The position numbers and the translations under genes are program-made. This document shows, piece by piece, positions 1 to 7,032 of a DNA stretch of 11,411 bases (position 1 is the first letter of the stretch; every line of letters begins with the position of its first letter). The stretch is from assembly GCA_028822675.1 (NCBI GenBank), contig JAPKDE010000064.1, forward strand, positions 1-11,411. The letters run 5' to 3'. The DNA comes from Dehalococcoidia bacterium. Lineage in GTDB: Bacteria; Chloroflexota; Dehalococcoidia; UBA3495. The notes beneath the pieces are model-generated. The model saw nothing but the letters and a program-made list of their open reading frames with translations, ran no database searches and was not told the origin of the DNA.

Positions 1-328
1 CCAGGGTACTGGCGGGGTAATCGCTCTTGAAGAACTCGCCGCGCACCTCGTGGATGGCGGCGAGGTGCTCCTCCAGGTTGGTGACGTAGACGGTCACTTT
101 GACGACGTCATCAAAGGTGGCGCTGGACTCGGCCAGGACTGCCTCCATGTTCTGCAACACTTTGCGAGTCTGGGCGTGGATATCGCCAACGCCGACAATG
201 CTGCCGTCCAAGGCTCGGGCTACCTGGCCAGAGATGAACACCATCGTGCCGGCCGGCGTCTCCACTCCCTGGGTCATTATTCCCGCTGGGAAAGAGACCT
301 TGTCGCTCAGAAGAATGGTCTTAGTCAT
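1..328 (-). CDS. Rid-family (YjgF/YER057c/UK114) protein, C-terminus cut by window edge
   Basis: About 109 residues are visible, starting MTKTILLSDKVSF and running off the left edge, so the C-terminal third is missing. The body matches the Rid fold: a beta strand with the SGQVA motif near residues 33-37, then the AQTRKVLQNMEAVL helix around residues 52-65 and the DDVVKVTVYVTNL strand after it. Rid proteins are cytosolic trimers; the archetype RidA hydrolyses reactive enamine/imine intermediates, while other subfamilies have other or unknown activities. The catalytic Arg region lies outside the window, so activity cannot be judged. The ATG at 326-328 is chosen because AGGAG (336-340 on the complement) sits about 7 nt upstream. 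It follows the ABM-domain gene on the same strand after a 61-bp gap, so co-transcription is likely. It is one of three distinct Rid paralogs in this window. The family call is firm; the substrate is unknown. Confidence 0.88.
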   Translation of the reverse strand, partial: MTKTILLSDKVSFPAGIMTQGVETPAGTMVFISGQVARALDGSIVGVGDIHAQTRKVLQNMEAVLAESSATFDDVVKVTVYVTNLEEHLAAIHEVRGEFFKSDYPASTL

Positions 329-389
329 GATTAGTCTCCTAAATGACCTTTTTTATTTAAACGAGTGAAACGAATCTAGGAGCTAAGCC

Positions 390-707
390 TTAACGCCACG
401 CGGCGTCGGTGGGGTAAATGTTCTTGCTGCCTCGAGCGGAACCCTTGATGCCATCTACTCGCCATTTCTCGGCGGCAGCCTTGAAAACCTGGAAATGGGG
501 CGCGGCCAAGTGGGCGTTGAATGCGTCCTCATCCTTGTAAACTTCGTACAACCAGATGCGGTGATCATCGTCGGCATCCTCAACGGCGTCGAACCGCAGG
601 CAACCGGGCTCGTCTTCATTGGCACCCTTGGCGTCGACCATCAGCGCTTCTAGGAACTCTTCCCGGTGTCCCTGCTCAATCTGAATGGGAACGATTACTA
701 CGTACAT
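390..707 (-). CDS. Antibiotic biosynthesis monooxygenase (ABM) domain protein, YgiN-like
   Basis: A 105-residue single-domain protein beginning MYVVIVPIQIEQGH. It shows the usual ABM dimeric alpha/beta-barrel pattern: a first strand (residues 2-10), a helix with EEFLEAL (16-22), the turn EPGCLRFD (33-40), the strand IWLYEVYKD (51-59), then AFNAHLAAPHF (62-72) before the last helix. Family members are cofactor-free monooxygenases or quinone/haem-interacting proteins acting on small aromatic substrates; many are uncharacterised. The ATG at 705-707 is preferred over a TTG four codons upstream. GGAG (714-717 on the complement) lies 6 nt before this ATG, and the TTG codon would overlap that ribosome binding site. 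It is likely the first gene of a two-gene minus-strand unit with the Rid gene at 1-328 and is divergent from the cupin at 912. The exact substrate cannot be read from sequence. Confidence 0.88.
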   Translation of the reverse strand: MYVVIVPIQIEQGHREEFLEALMVDAKGANEDEPGCLRFDAVEDADDDHRIWLYEVYKDEDAFNAHLAAPHFQVFKAAAEKWRVDGIKGSARGSKNIYPTDAAWR

Positions 708-750
708 AAAAATCTCCAAAAACTAATTGCGGCAAATCAAGTCTGGCTGC

Positions 751-766
751 CGCCTGTAGGCAGGCG
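751..766. repeat. Short inverted repeat between divergent genes
   Basis: CGCCTG (751-756) and CAGGCG (761-766) form a perfect 6-bp stem around a 4-nt loop. It lies in the 204-bp interval between the divergent ABM and cupin genes and could be an operator or a small hairpin. No T-run follows, so it is not a convincing terminator. The rest of the interval (720-911) shows no gene; TAAAAT at 860-865 is a possible -10 for the cupin without a good -35. Confidence 0.3.
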
Positions 767-911
767 AATGGTAACGCCTTTGCGCGGCCGAGGCAACGCA
801 TCGGCTGATGACTGGTTGCCGTGGTAACATCCTGCGGGCAATCGGACATAATTCACGGGTAAAATCCGTTAATGATTACTAAGTCTTAACAGGCTTTTAG
901 AGGGAGCAAGA

Positions 912-1274
912 ATGTCAGAGCCACGAGTTGTTAGAAAAGAAGAAGTGGAACAATTAATGCGGGCTCCTGGGGTTTCCGTGGCCAGCAGCATCAACAAAGA
1001 AGTGGGCGCAACGGAGATTTCCAGCGGCATCACTACTTTCCAAGAAAGGACCTCCAACACCACCCACTTCCATAACGCTGAGGAGTCAGTAATCGTCATT
1101 GAGGGCGAGGGTATATTGATGATTAACGGACAGGAAAATCATATCCGCCAGTACGACGCCGCATTTATTACTCCGGGCACCCACCACCGGCTGATCAATA
1201 CCGGAAACGTGCCGTTCAAGATTGCCTGGTCTTACGCAACCGTGGACGTGACGCGCACGCTGGTGGACGATTAG
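912..1274 (+). CDS. Small single-domain cupin (Cupin_2-type metal-binding beta barrel)
   Basis: 120 residues, compact, with both cupin motifs readable. Motif 1 is H52-x-H54-x3-E58-x6-G65 (THFHNAEESVIVIEGEG). Motif 2 is PGTHHRLIN, with H92 and N96 in the family positions. The three histidines plus Glu58 make up a complete predicted metal site, so the protein should bind Fe, Mn, Zn or Ni. Single-domain cupins of this size include dioxygenases, isomerases, sugar epimerase relatives and pure binding proteins; nothing here separates these. The start ATG has GGGAG at 902-906 with 5 nt spacing. It is divergent from the ABM gene and upstream of an interrupted membrane-protein gene. Confidence in the fold is high; the function is unassigned. 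Confidence 0.9.
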   Translation: MSEPRVVRKEEVEQLMRAPGVSVASSINKEVGATEISSGITTFQERTSNTTHFHNAEESVIVIEGEGILMINGQENHIRQYDAAFITPGTHHRLINTGNVPFKIAWSYATVDVTRTLVDD

Positions 1275-1345
1275 CTCAGGCTCTGGCGACACGGTTTAGC
1301 CCCGGAAAAATCAGCTAGAGAAATCATTGCAGGACCGACTACTAG

Positions 1346-1681
1346 ATGAACCTACTACACGTAGAAAAGCCATTTGTGAGCCTGCTCAGCGGGTTGTTGC
1401 CACTGCCCTGGTGATGAGTGGTCCCTGGCCTGCTCGGCGTATTTGGTGGAACGTCTGCCGGGTTGGCCATCGCACCTGCGTTGCAGGTGTTAACTTGGCC
1501 GTTTTTGGTGTTTACGATGGCAATGCTGGCCCGGGGTTGGTGGCTGGCACCGTCCCACGGTAGTTGGCGAGGGTCTGCCTGGAAGAACCGCGCCAACTAC
1601 ACACTAATGGCTTCAACAGTCTTGGCGCTTACCCTGTGGGGTCTGCGGTTTGCCGGGAAAATGGGTGAGAGTCCGATTTAG
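1346..1681 (+). pseudogene. Small membrane-protein gene interrupted by two consecutive in-frame TGA codons
   Basis: From the ATG at 1346 the frame encodes MNLLHVEKPFVSLLSGLLPLPW. It then reads TGA TGA (1412-1417) and continues in the same frame from GTG 1418 with VVPGLLGVFGG through a strongly hydrophobic stretch (TSAGLAIAPALQV, TWPFLVFTMAMLA), a basic loop (SWRGSAWKNR) and a last hydrophobic helix (YTLMASTVLALTLWGLRF), ending at TAG 1679-1681. Both parts look like one membrane protein of roughly 110 residues with about three helices, which I do not recognise. AGGA at 1331-1334 lies 11 nt before the ATG. TGA terminates another gene in this window and the other proteins use TGG for Trp, so a changed genetic code is unlikely. 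It may be a pseudogene, a sequencing error, or a split gene restarting at GTG 1418 directly after the stops. Its end overlaps the convergent exporter gene by 4 bp. Confidence 0.5.
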
Positions 1682-3231
1682 GACTTCGCCTGCTGTTCGG
1701 TGGGCTTAATAGACTCGTCAGGAGCCTGGTCAGCCTCGGTGTCCGGTCTAACAATGCGGTTTGGCTGTAACGCTGACAGAGTCATGGCCAACAGCACGAT
1801 GCCCATCATCGTCAAGAACGCGTAATGCAGGCCCACTGTGAACGCGTGGCCAACTCCCTCAGCCCCGCCCCGCACCGCTTCCAGGTTGGGCTCGTGTCCC
1901 ATTGATGCCATGGAGGCGGTCACAATGATCGTGGCAAAGGCGATGCTGGTGACGTTGGCGGCGTTACGCACCAGGTTCAAGAACCCGGAAACCACACCAT
2001 ACTTGGCAATTCCCACTGCGTTCATAACCGAGCTGGAATTTGGCGAATAGAAAATTCCCATGCCCGTGTTCATCAGCATTAACGCCGGGACCACCATCCA
2101 CAGCGAAGAATCTTCTTTTACAAAGGAGAGGATTAGTAGCCCAGTGGCTGACGACGCCAGCCCGCCGACGGTGAACGGACGCCAACCGAACCGGTCTGAG
2201 AGCACCCCGCTTACGGTGCCCATTATGGCCATGCAAATAGCGCCAGGCACCACCACGAACCCCGCAGCTTTAGCGCTGTACCCAAGCACGTTTTGCAGGT
2301 AGAAGGGCATCATGAACAGGACCGCGGACGAGCCCAAAAATGTCAAAAAGGCCGCGGAGACACCTAGAGAAAAAGTGCGGCCCTTGAATAGTCTCAAATC
2401 CAACATGGGAGCATCGGCCCGCAGTTCCCACCAGATGAACGTCCCCAACATGCCAATTGCCCCGGCAAAGGCGGCCATGATTGGCAAAGACGTCCAGCCT
2501 GCTTTATTGCCGGTGGTCATGGCCAGCAGCAACGACACCAACACGCCCGTTGATAACGCTGCGCCCAACCAGTCAAACTTGTCCCGTCTGGCCTCCTGGA
2601 CCGGGGTCCAACCGCGCATCACCCAGATGGTGGCCACAGCACCGATGATGTTCAAAGGCAATGTCAGGAAGAACACAACTCGCCAGTTAAAAAGGTCTAC
2701 GGCCAGACCTCCGAAGGCCGGCCCTGCAATGGCACCTACACCCACCATGGTCATGAACATACCAATGGCTCGACCTTTCTCGTTGGCCGGAAAAACAGAG
2801 GTCACAATGGCCATGCCGGTGCCCTGGGTCATGGCCGCTCCCACCCCCTGGAGGATGCGGGACGGAAACAACATCTCCAATGAAGTAGACAGCCCTGATA
2901 GACCAGCCCCTGTGCCTAGAATGATGATGCCAATGATGTAAATCTTCTTGCGGCCGACCAAGTCGGAGAGTCGGCCCATTGGCAGCAGCAGCGCGGCGAT
3001 GGTCAGGGCGTAAATAATCACCACCCACTGAATTGTGGGCAGGTCGGTCTGAAAGTGGCTGGCGACGGTCGGCAGCGCTACATTGACGCTGCCGTGGTCT
3101 ACTACCGAGGCAAAAATGCCGATGGCCAACGCGCCAAAGACCCAATATTTATAATTGGGACTACGTGTTAGAGCGGTCCCGCCATCCGCTGCGGCGTCAC
3201 TCGAAATGGCGTTGGGCTCATTAGACGACAT
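1678..3231 (-). CDS. MFS drug/small-molecule exporter, DHA2 family (EmrB/QacA type, 14 TM)
   Basis: 517 residues, the normal length for 14-TM DHA2 proton antiporters of the inner membrane. Visible hallmarks: the TM1 signature with D45 and VNVALP (49-54); motif A, GRLSDLVGRKK, at 86-96; motif B with R125 and QGVG (128-131); and motif C, G166-AIA-GP-AF-GG175, which is typical of antiporters. A further helical bundle follows to a polar C-terminus rich in Gln, Glu and Lys. Such proteins expel lipophilic drugs or metabolites; the substrate is not predictable. No membrane-fusion partner gene is present nearby. The ATG at 3229-3231 has no clear Shine-Dalgarno, only TCCTT directly before it, so a short-leader mRNA is possible. 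It converges on the interrupted membrane-protein gene and diverges from the CMD-family gene at 3415, with about 180 bp between. Confidence 0.93.
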   Translation of the reverse strand: MSSNEPNAISSDAAADGGTALTRSPNYKYWVFGALAIGIFASVVDHGSVNVALPTVASHFQTDLPTIQWVVIIYALTIAALLLPMGRLSDLVGRKKIYIIGIIILGTGAGLSGLSTSLEMLFPSRILQGVGAAMTQGTGMAIVTSVFPANEKGRAIGMFMTMVGVGAIAGPAFGGLAVDLFNWRVVFFLTLPLNIIGAVATIWVMRGWTPVQEARRDKFDWLGAALSTGVLVSLLLAMTTGNKAGWTSLPIMAAFAGAIGMLGTFIWWELRADAPMLDLRLFKGRTFSLGVSAAFLTFLGSSAVLFMMPFYLQNVLGYSAKAAGFVVVPGAICMAIMGTVSGVLSDRFGWRPFTVGGLASSATGLLILSFVKEDSSLWMVVPALMLMNTGMGIFYSPNSSSVMNAVGIAKYGVVSGFLNLVRNAANVTSIAFATIIVTASMASMGHEPNLEAVRGGAEGVGHAFTVGLHYAFLTMMGIVLLAMTLSALQPNRIVRPDTEADQAPDESIKPTEQQAKS

Positions 3232-3414
3232 AAGGACAAGGTTACTGCAATTTTGGTACCCTGTCTCACTGCCTGGCCGATTGTCTGGCCGACCATTTGA
3301 TCAGGATCCCAAGCCACCACTTAGACGGCTGTTGTATCATGTGGTGCCCATGGTGCTTTACCGTGGGTTGGTGCAGACCATTACTTGAATAAATACGAAT
3401 TTTGGGAGGCTTAA

Positions 3415-3975
3415 ATGTCTAGAATACCCACAGCCAACAGAGAGAACGTGCCTCAAGACCAACTGGCCGCCTTTGACGCACTGGTCGCGTCACGGGGCAG
3501 TGTGCCGGATATCGGCCCAGTGGCCATCATGATTAATGGCCCGGAACTGGCCAGCCGCGGCGAGAACTACCGAGCCTACTTCCGAGGCGATGAAATCACT
3601 CTGGAGGCGCCAGTGCGAGAACTGGCAATGATTCTGACCGCCCGTGAACTGGACTGCCAGTTCATCTGGAACGCTCACTCCGGCTACGCCCGCCAAGCCG
3701 GTGTCAGCGACAAGCTGGTTGACGATCTCCGCGACAAAAAAGAACTGACCGGGCTTTCCGACAAGGAGTCGGCGGTCATCAACTACGGACGTGAGTTCTT
3801 CCGCACCCATAAAGTGAGCCAGGCAACATTTGACGCTGCACAGGCTCAGTTTGGAACACTAGGACTGGTTGAGTTAACTAACCTGATGGGTTACTACTCC
3901 GCCCTGGCCTTCAACATCAACGCCTTTGACGTAGGTCTACCAGACACTCTAACCGAACTCCCGCTACCAATCTAA
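3415..3975 (+). CDS. Carboxymuconolactone decarboxylase (CMD)/AhpD-like family protein
   Basis: 186 residues. The CMD core is visible: VRELAMILTARELDCQFIW at residues 67-85, then N86-A-H88 and the amphipathic helix SGYARQAGVSDKLVDDLRD, followed by a helix with SDKESAVINYGREFF and a C-terminal helical part (LVELTNLMGYYSALAFNIN). Only one cysteine (C81) stands at the position where AhpD peroxidase relatives have CxxC; the second is replaced by Ile/Trp. A thiol-peroxidase role is therefore unlikely, and a decarboxylase-like or uncharacterised activity on a small carboxylate or aromatic is more plausible. Glu69 and His88 are kept. A strong ribosome binding site GGGAGG (3404-3409) lies 5 nt before the ATG. 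Downstream is a hairpin cluster that probably ends the transcript. The gene stands alone between the divergent exporter and rel. Confidence 0.88.
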   Translation: MSRIPTANRENVPQDQLAAFDALVASRGSVPDIGPVAIMINGPELASRGENYRAYFRGDEITLEAPVRELAMILTARELDCQFIWNAHSGYARQAGVSDKLVDDLRDKKELTGLSDKESAVINYGREFFRTHKVSQATFDAAQAQFGTLGLVELTNLMGYYSALAFNINAFDVGLPDTLTELPLPI

Positions 3976-3990
3976 AGCCAACCAAACAAA

Positions 3991-4032
3991 GCCCCCCTTT
4001 CGTAAAGGGGGTTGGGGGGATTTCGGTTCCCC
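3991..4032 (+). terminator. Tandem G/C hairpins after the CMD-family gene, probable terminator
   Basis: CCCCCTTT (3993-4000) and AAAGGGGG (4004-4011) form a perfect 8-bp stem with a CGT loop. Directly after it, GGGGA (4016-4020) can pair with TCCCC (4028-4032) as a second hairpin, and the six Gs at 4014-4019 could alternatively pair with the first C-run. The U-tract is short (TTT at 4021-4023). The pattern of C-run, TTT, loop, AAA, G-run, TT, G-run, ATTT resembles dispersed palindromic repeats seen in many bacterial genomes. It may therefore be both a terminator and a repeat copy. Confidence 0.6.
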
Positions 4033-4044
4033 AGTCTCCATGTC

Positions 4045-4074
4045 TAGACTTTGATAACCACAGTGTATTATTAT
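4045..4074 (+). promoter_or_regulatory. Candidate promoter of the rel gene
   Basis: TAGACT (4045-4050, 4 of 6 to the -35 consensus) and TATTAT (4069-4074, 5 of 6 to the -10) are separated by 18 bp. The start point would be near 4081, giving an mRNA leader of only about 12 nt before ATG 4093. This fits the absence of a good Shine-Dalgarno there. The two boxes are picked by eye and other pairings in this AT-rich stretch are possible. Confidence 0.35.
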
Positions 4075-4088
4075 CGATGCACTGTGGT
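4057..4088. promoter_or_regulatory. 9-bp perfect inverted repeat over the rel promoter, candidate operator
   Basis: ACCACAGTG (4057-4065) and CACTGTGGT (4080-4088) are exact reverse complements separated by 14 bp, and the second arm ends 4 nt before the rel ATG. The spacer holds the proposed -10 TATTAT and the small palindrome ATCGAT (4073-4078). The position suggests a repressor site blocking RNA polymerase. If transcription starts upstream, it could instead be an RNA hairpin that hides the translation start. Confidence 0.5.
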
Positions 4089-4092
4089 AGCT

Positions 4093-6306
4093 ATGGATAA
4101 CGTGGTATCAGAGGCAGCTAAGACTCTTATCGAAAGGGTTGGTATCTATCTGCCCGAAGATAGCACCGAAACCGTTACTCAGGCCTACATTTTCGCCGAC
4201 GCTTGCCACACCGGCCAAGAGCGTAAAACTGGCGACCCCTACATCGTCCACCCCCTGGAAACAGCCCTCTTCCTAGCTGACCTCCACCTGGATGCTCACA
4301 CCATTGTTGCTGCCCTACTTCATGACGTGGTTGAAGACTGTGGCGTTACATTGGAAGAGATTACGGAGCGCTTTGGCCCTGAAGTAAGCAAGCTGGTGGA
4401 TGGTGTCACCAAGCTGACCCGCATGGATGACAAGCTCCAGCCACCAGAAGATGGAGCCAGTTTCTTAGACGACTCAGAACATCTCTACGCAGAAAGCCTG
4501 CGCAAGATGCTGGTGTCCATGGCCGAAGACATCAGGGTGGTTCTGATTAAACTGGCCGACAGACTGCACAACATGAAAACCCTGGGCGCTCTTTCTCCGG
4601 ATAAGCAGAAGCGCATTGCCCAGGAAACACTCGATATTTACGCTCCTCTCGCCCATCGCCTTGGTATCTGGGAGATTAAATGGCAGCTGGACGACCTGGC
4701 CTTCCGCTACCTGAACGAGGAAAAGTACCGCGAAATATCCAAGATGCTAGCCTCAAAGCGCGGAGAGCGTGAGGAATACGTGGAGAAAGTCTCCACCAGT
4801 TTGCGCGAGGAATTGGCCAGCTACGGCATCACGGCCGACGTGACCGGAAGGCCCAAGGGCATCTACAGCACCTATCGGAAGATGGAGAAGTACCGAACCC
4901 AAGGCAAGGACTTTGGCGACATCTACGACCTTTTTGCTCTACGGGTGCTGGTTAATGAGCCTGCGGAGTGCTACCAGTCGCTGGGAGTCGTCCACCAGAT
5001 GTGGCATCCGATTCCCGGCCAGTTTGACGACTACATCGGCAACCCTAAAGAGAACATGTACCAGGCGTTGCACACCACTGTGATCTGCGACGGCGGTACG
5101 CCCCTGGAAGTTCAGATTAAGACCTACGAACTGCACCAGATCGCCGAGTACGGTGTGGCCGCCCACTGGGCTTACAAAGAGGGCACCTCGGGCGACCAGC
5201 GGTTTGAAGAAAAAATGACCTGGCTGCGGCAACTCTTGGAGTGGCAGCGTGAGGTTTCCGGAACCGCCGAGTTTATAGAATCGGTCAAACAGGACATCTT
5301 CCACGACCAGGTCTTTGTTTACACACCCAAAGGTCGAATTGTTGAGCTTACCTCTGGTTCCACACCGGTGGACTTTGCCTACAAGATTCACACGGACCTA
5401 GGTCACCACTGCATCGGGGCCAAGGTCAACGGCAAACTGGCTTCGTTGGACACTGCCTTGGAGAACGGCGACACCGTTGAAGTACTTAACTCCAAGTCCG
5501 ACCGCGGCCCTAGCCTAGACTGGTTGAACCCAAACAAGGGTTACGTCCGCTCCGCCGGAGCAAGACAGAGTGTGCGCCAGTGGTTCCGGCGTCAGGAGCG
5601 TAGCGCCAACGTCCAGCGTGGCAAGGAACTCCTGCGGCGTGAGATGCGTCGTCTGAACCAAAAGGTAGACGACGAGACCCTGATCGGCCTCTTCAAGGTC
5701 GACTCCATGGACGAGCTGCTGGCCAACTTGGGCTCAGGAAACATCGCAGACAGCTTGCTGAGCCATCGGCTGACTCTGATTGGACACGAAACCGAAGAAC
5801 CGCTAACCCAAAAGCATAACGAACAGGCCCCCGCCAGCCCCAGTTCGGGTATCAAGGTTTTGGGAGTCGGCGACTTGCTGACGCAAATCGGCCGATGCTG
5901 CAATCCCATCCCCGGCGACCCGATCATCGGGTTTATCACCCGCGCCCGTGGCGTTACGGTTCACAAGCAGGACTGCTCCAGCGTCTTGCACGAAGACGAG
6001 CCGGAACGACTGGTGAGCGTACAGTGGGGCGAGGAACAACAGCTCTACCCCGTGCGCATCATTATGAAGGCCTACGACCGGGTCGGCCTTCTGCGGGACG
6101 TGACCGCGTTGGTGTCCAACGAGGGAGTGAACATCGCATCGGTGGTTACCGGCGATTACGCCGACAGCACCGTGACATTGAGCCTCACCTGTCACACCAC
6201 TGGCCTAGACCAGCTGAACAAGATGTTCTCCAAGCTGGACGGCGTGCGTGGCTGCATCTCCGTGACACGTGACCACACCATCATGCCCCTCCCCGCCCGC
6301 AGCTAA
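4093..6306 (+). CDS. rel: Bifunctional (p)ppGpp synthetase/hydrolase, long RelA/SpoT homolog
   Basis: 737 residues, the standard long RSH length. The HD hydrolase domain is complete, with R44, H53, H77-D78, E81-D82 and D156 in LADRLHN, so ppGpp degradation is expected. The synthetase domain carries GRPKGIYSTYRKM (252-264), YDLFALRVLV with D279, PKENMYQALHT (318-328) with Y323, and EVQIKT with E339, followed by AEYGVAAHWAYK; the usual NGYQSLHT appears as NMYQALHT. Then come TGS (about 405-468), the helical region, the zinc-finger/CC domain with GRCCNPIPGD (600-609), and a C-terminal ACT domain (about 651-727). It should make and break (p)ppGpp in response to ribosome stalling and starvation. 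ATG 4093 is preferred over TTG 4051: homology starts just after it and the upstream codons lie inside an inverted repeat. No strong ribosome binding site is seen, which suggests a short-leader transcript. The dual activity is inferred from intact residues. Confidence 0.96.
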   Translation: MDNVVSEAAKTLIERVGIYLPEDSTETVTQAYIFADACHTGQERKTGDPYIVHPLETALFLADLHLDAHTIVAALLHDVVEDCGVTLEEITERFGPEVSKLVDGVTKLTRMDDKLQPPEDGASFLDDSEHLYAESLRKMLVSMAEDIRVVLIKLADRLHNMKTLGALSPDKQKRIAQETLDIYAPLAHRLGIWEIKWQLDDLAFRYLNEEKYREISKMLASKRGEREEYVEKVSTSLREELASYGITADVTGRPKGIYSTYRKMEKYRTQGKDFGDIYDLFALRVLVNEPAECYQSLGVVHQMWHPIPGQFDDYIGNPKENMYQALHTTVICDGGTPLEVQIKTYELHQIAEYGVAAHWAYKEGTSGDQRFEEKMTWLRQLLEWQREVSGTAEFIESVKQDIFHDQVFVYTPKGRIVELTSGSTPVDFAYKIHTDLGHHCIGAKVNGKLASLDTALENGDTVEVLNSKSDRGPSLDWLNPNKGYVRSAGARQSVRQWFRRQERSANVQRGKELLRREMRRLNQKVDDETLIGLFKVDSMDELLANLGSGNIADSLLSHRLTLIGHETEEPLTQKHNEQAPASPSSGIKVLGVGDLLTQIGRCCNPIPGDPIIGFITRARGVTVHKQDCSSVLHEDEPERLVSVQWGEEQQLYPVRIIMKAYDRVGLLRDVTALVSNEGVNIASVVTGDYADSTVTLSLTCHTTGLDQLNKMFSKLDGVRGCISVTRDHTIMPLPARS

Positions 6307-6376
6307 CCGCTCACTTTTTACCGCGAACCCTTCTCGCAAGCTTATTTGCGCCTGTCTGATTTACATGTTTGAAATG

Positions 6377-6382
6377 TATAAT
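6377..6382 (+). promoter_or_regulatory. -10 box (TATAAT) upstream of the second Rid gene
   Basis: A perfect TATAAT lies 70 bp before the Rid ATG at 6453. No convincing -35 is present at 17 bp; TTTACA (6360-6365) is a good hexamer but only 11 bp away. A weak 5-bp hairpin CGCAA/TTGCG (6335-6350) between rel and this box may end the rel transcript. The following leader is AT-rich with no clear structure. The next gene therefore probably has its own transcript rather than relying on rel. Confidence 0.45.
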
Positions 6383-6452
6383 GTGTGCTCGCGCTCACCC
6401 TGGAACGCGAAATATGCACTTAAAAATACATAAAAATCCTGGAGGTAAAGTT

Positions 6453-6839
6453 ATGGTAGAGAGAAAGCCAGTGAGCCCGGCAGGAGCCGGACCAAATGCA
6501 GCCCTGTCGCCCGGAATGATCGTCGGCGACTTATTGTTTGTCTCAGGTCACGTGTCAGTGGACAGCAGTGGCAAAGTGGTCGGCGAGGGCGACGCTGAAG
6601 CCCAGACACGTCAAGTGATGGCCAACATCCGGGCCGTAATCGACGCTGCCGGCGGCAAGATGGAAGATGTAGCCAAGATCACCTGTTTCATCACGGACAT
6701 CGCCAGCTACCCGGCCTACAGTAAAGTCCGCGGAGAGACTTGGCCTAGCTCTCCACCAGCCAGTTCTACCGTGGTCGTCGCCGGCTTGGTGCGCCCAGAG
6801 TTCATGGTAGAAGTAGAAGCCATAGTCAACCTAGCCTAG
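6453..6839 (+). CDS. Rid-family protein lacking the catalytic arginine
   Basis: 128 residues, full family length. Readable Rid features: GDLLFVSGHVSVDSSG (25-40), AEAQTRQVMANIRAVIDAAGG (48-68), MEDVAKITCFITDI (70-83) and the C-terminal FMVEVEAIVNLA (117-128) with E120. The RidA imine-deaminase arginine (R105 in E. coli, within the PARS motif) aligns with Ser104 in PPASSTVVVAGL, so classical enamine/imine hydrolysis is not expected. It falls among the Rid subfamilies without this Arg, whose roles are mostly unknown; some act on other substrates or as accessory proteins. The start is ATG 6453 because GGAGG (6441-6445) lies 7 nt upstream; an in-frame TTG at 6369 has no such site and would precede the likely transcription start. 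It follows rel with a 146-bp gap and ends before a hairpin terminator. Confidence 0.9.
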   Translation: MVERKPVSPAGAGPNAALSPGMIVGDLLFVSGHVSVDSSGKVVGEGDAEAQTRQVMANIRAVIDAAGGKMEDVAKITCFITDIASYPAYSKVRGETWPSSPPASSTVVVAGLVRPEFMVEVEAIVNLA

Positions 6840-6864
6840 GTAGCACAGCGACGTTTCGGTTTTA

Positions 6865-6912
6865 TAAACACCCCTTCCTGCTAAGACTTCAGCCGGAAGG
6901 GGTATTTGTCGT
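6865..6912. terminator. Bidirectional hairpin terminator between convergent genes
   Basis: ACCCCTTCC (6870-6878) pairs perfectly with GGAAGGGGT (6895-6903). The stem extends inward through GCT/AGC after one mismatch, leaving an 8-nt loop. AAA before the left arm and TATTTGTCGTTT after the right arm give T-rich flanks for both strands. It lies just after the Rid stop (6839) and faces the 3' end of the MFS gene at 7033, so it can serve both transcripts. The remaining gap to 7032 shows nothing recognisable. Confidence 0.7.
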
Positions 6913-7032
6913 TTAGGCGTGAATATGGAAACCTGGCCTTGCCGTCCGCCAGGATACAGAGGTCTCTTGGAATGGAGAGGGGCCAGAGGGGCAATCAGAG
7001 AGGCAGTCCCTGGCGTGAAACCGGGGACTGGG

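Noticed and set aside
1412..1417. TGA read as tryptophan or selenocysteine
   Set aside because: TGA ends the lipoprotein gene, TGG encodes Trp in the other genes, two adjacent selenocysteines would be extraordinary, and no downstream insertion hairpin is evident.
2312..2941. Long open frame on the plus strand (209 codons) inside the exporter gene
   Set aside because: It is antisense to the DHA2 exporter, low-complexity (Met/Pro/Ala/Thr-rich) and has no ribosome binding site; it mirrors the codon use of the real gene.
4051..4092. Upstream TTG start for rel adding 14 residues
   Set aside because: The extension is encoded by the inverted repeat and -10 region, and family similarity begins just after ATG 4093.
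4939..5391. 150-codon minus-strand frame inside rel
   Set aside because: It lies opposite the synthetase and TGS domains, whose family residues are intact; no start signal or family resemblance.
6369..6452. TTG start extending the second Rid protein by 28 residues
   Set aside because: It precedes the TATAAT-derived start point, lacks a ribosome binding site, and the extension (MKCIMCARAH) is unlike the family; GGAGG sits before ATG 6453.
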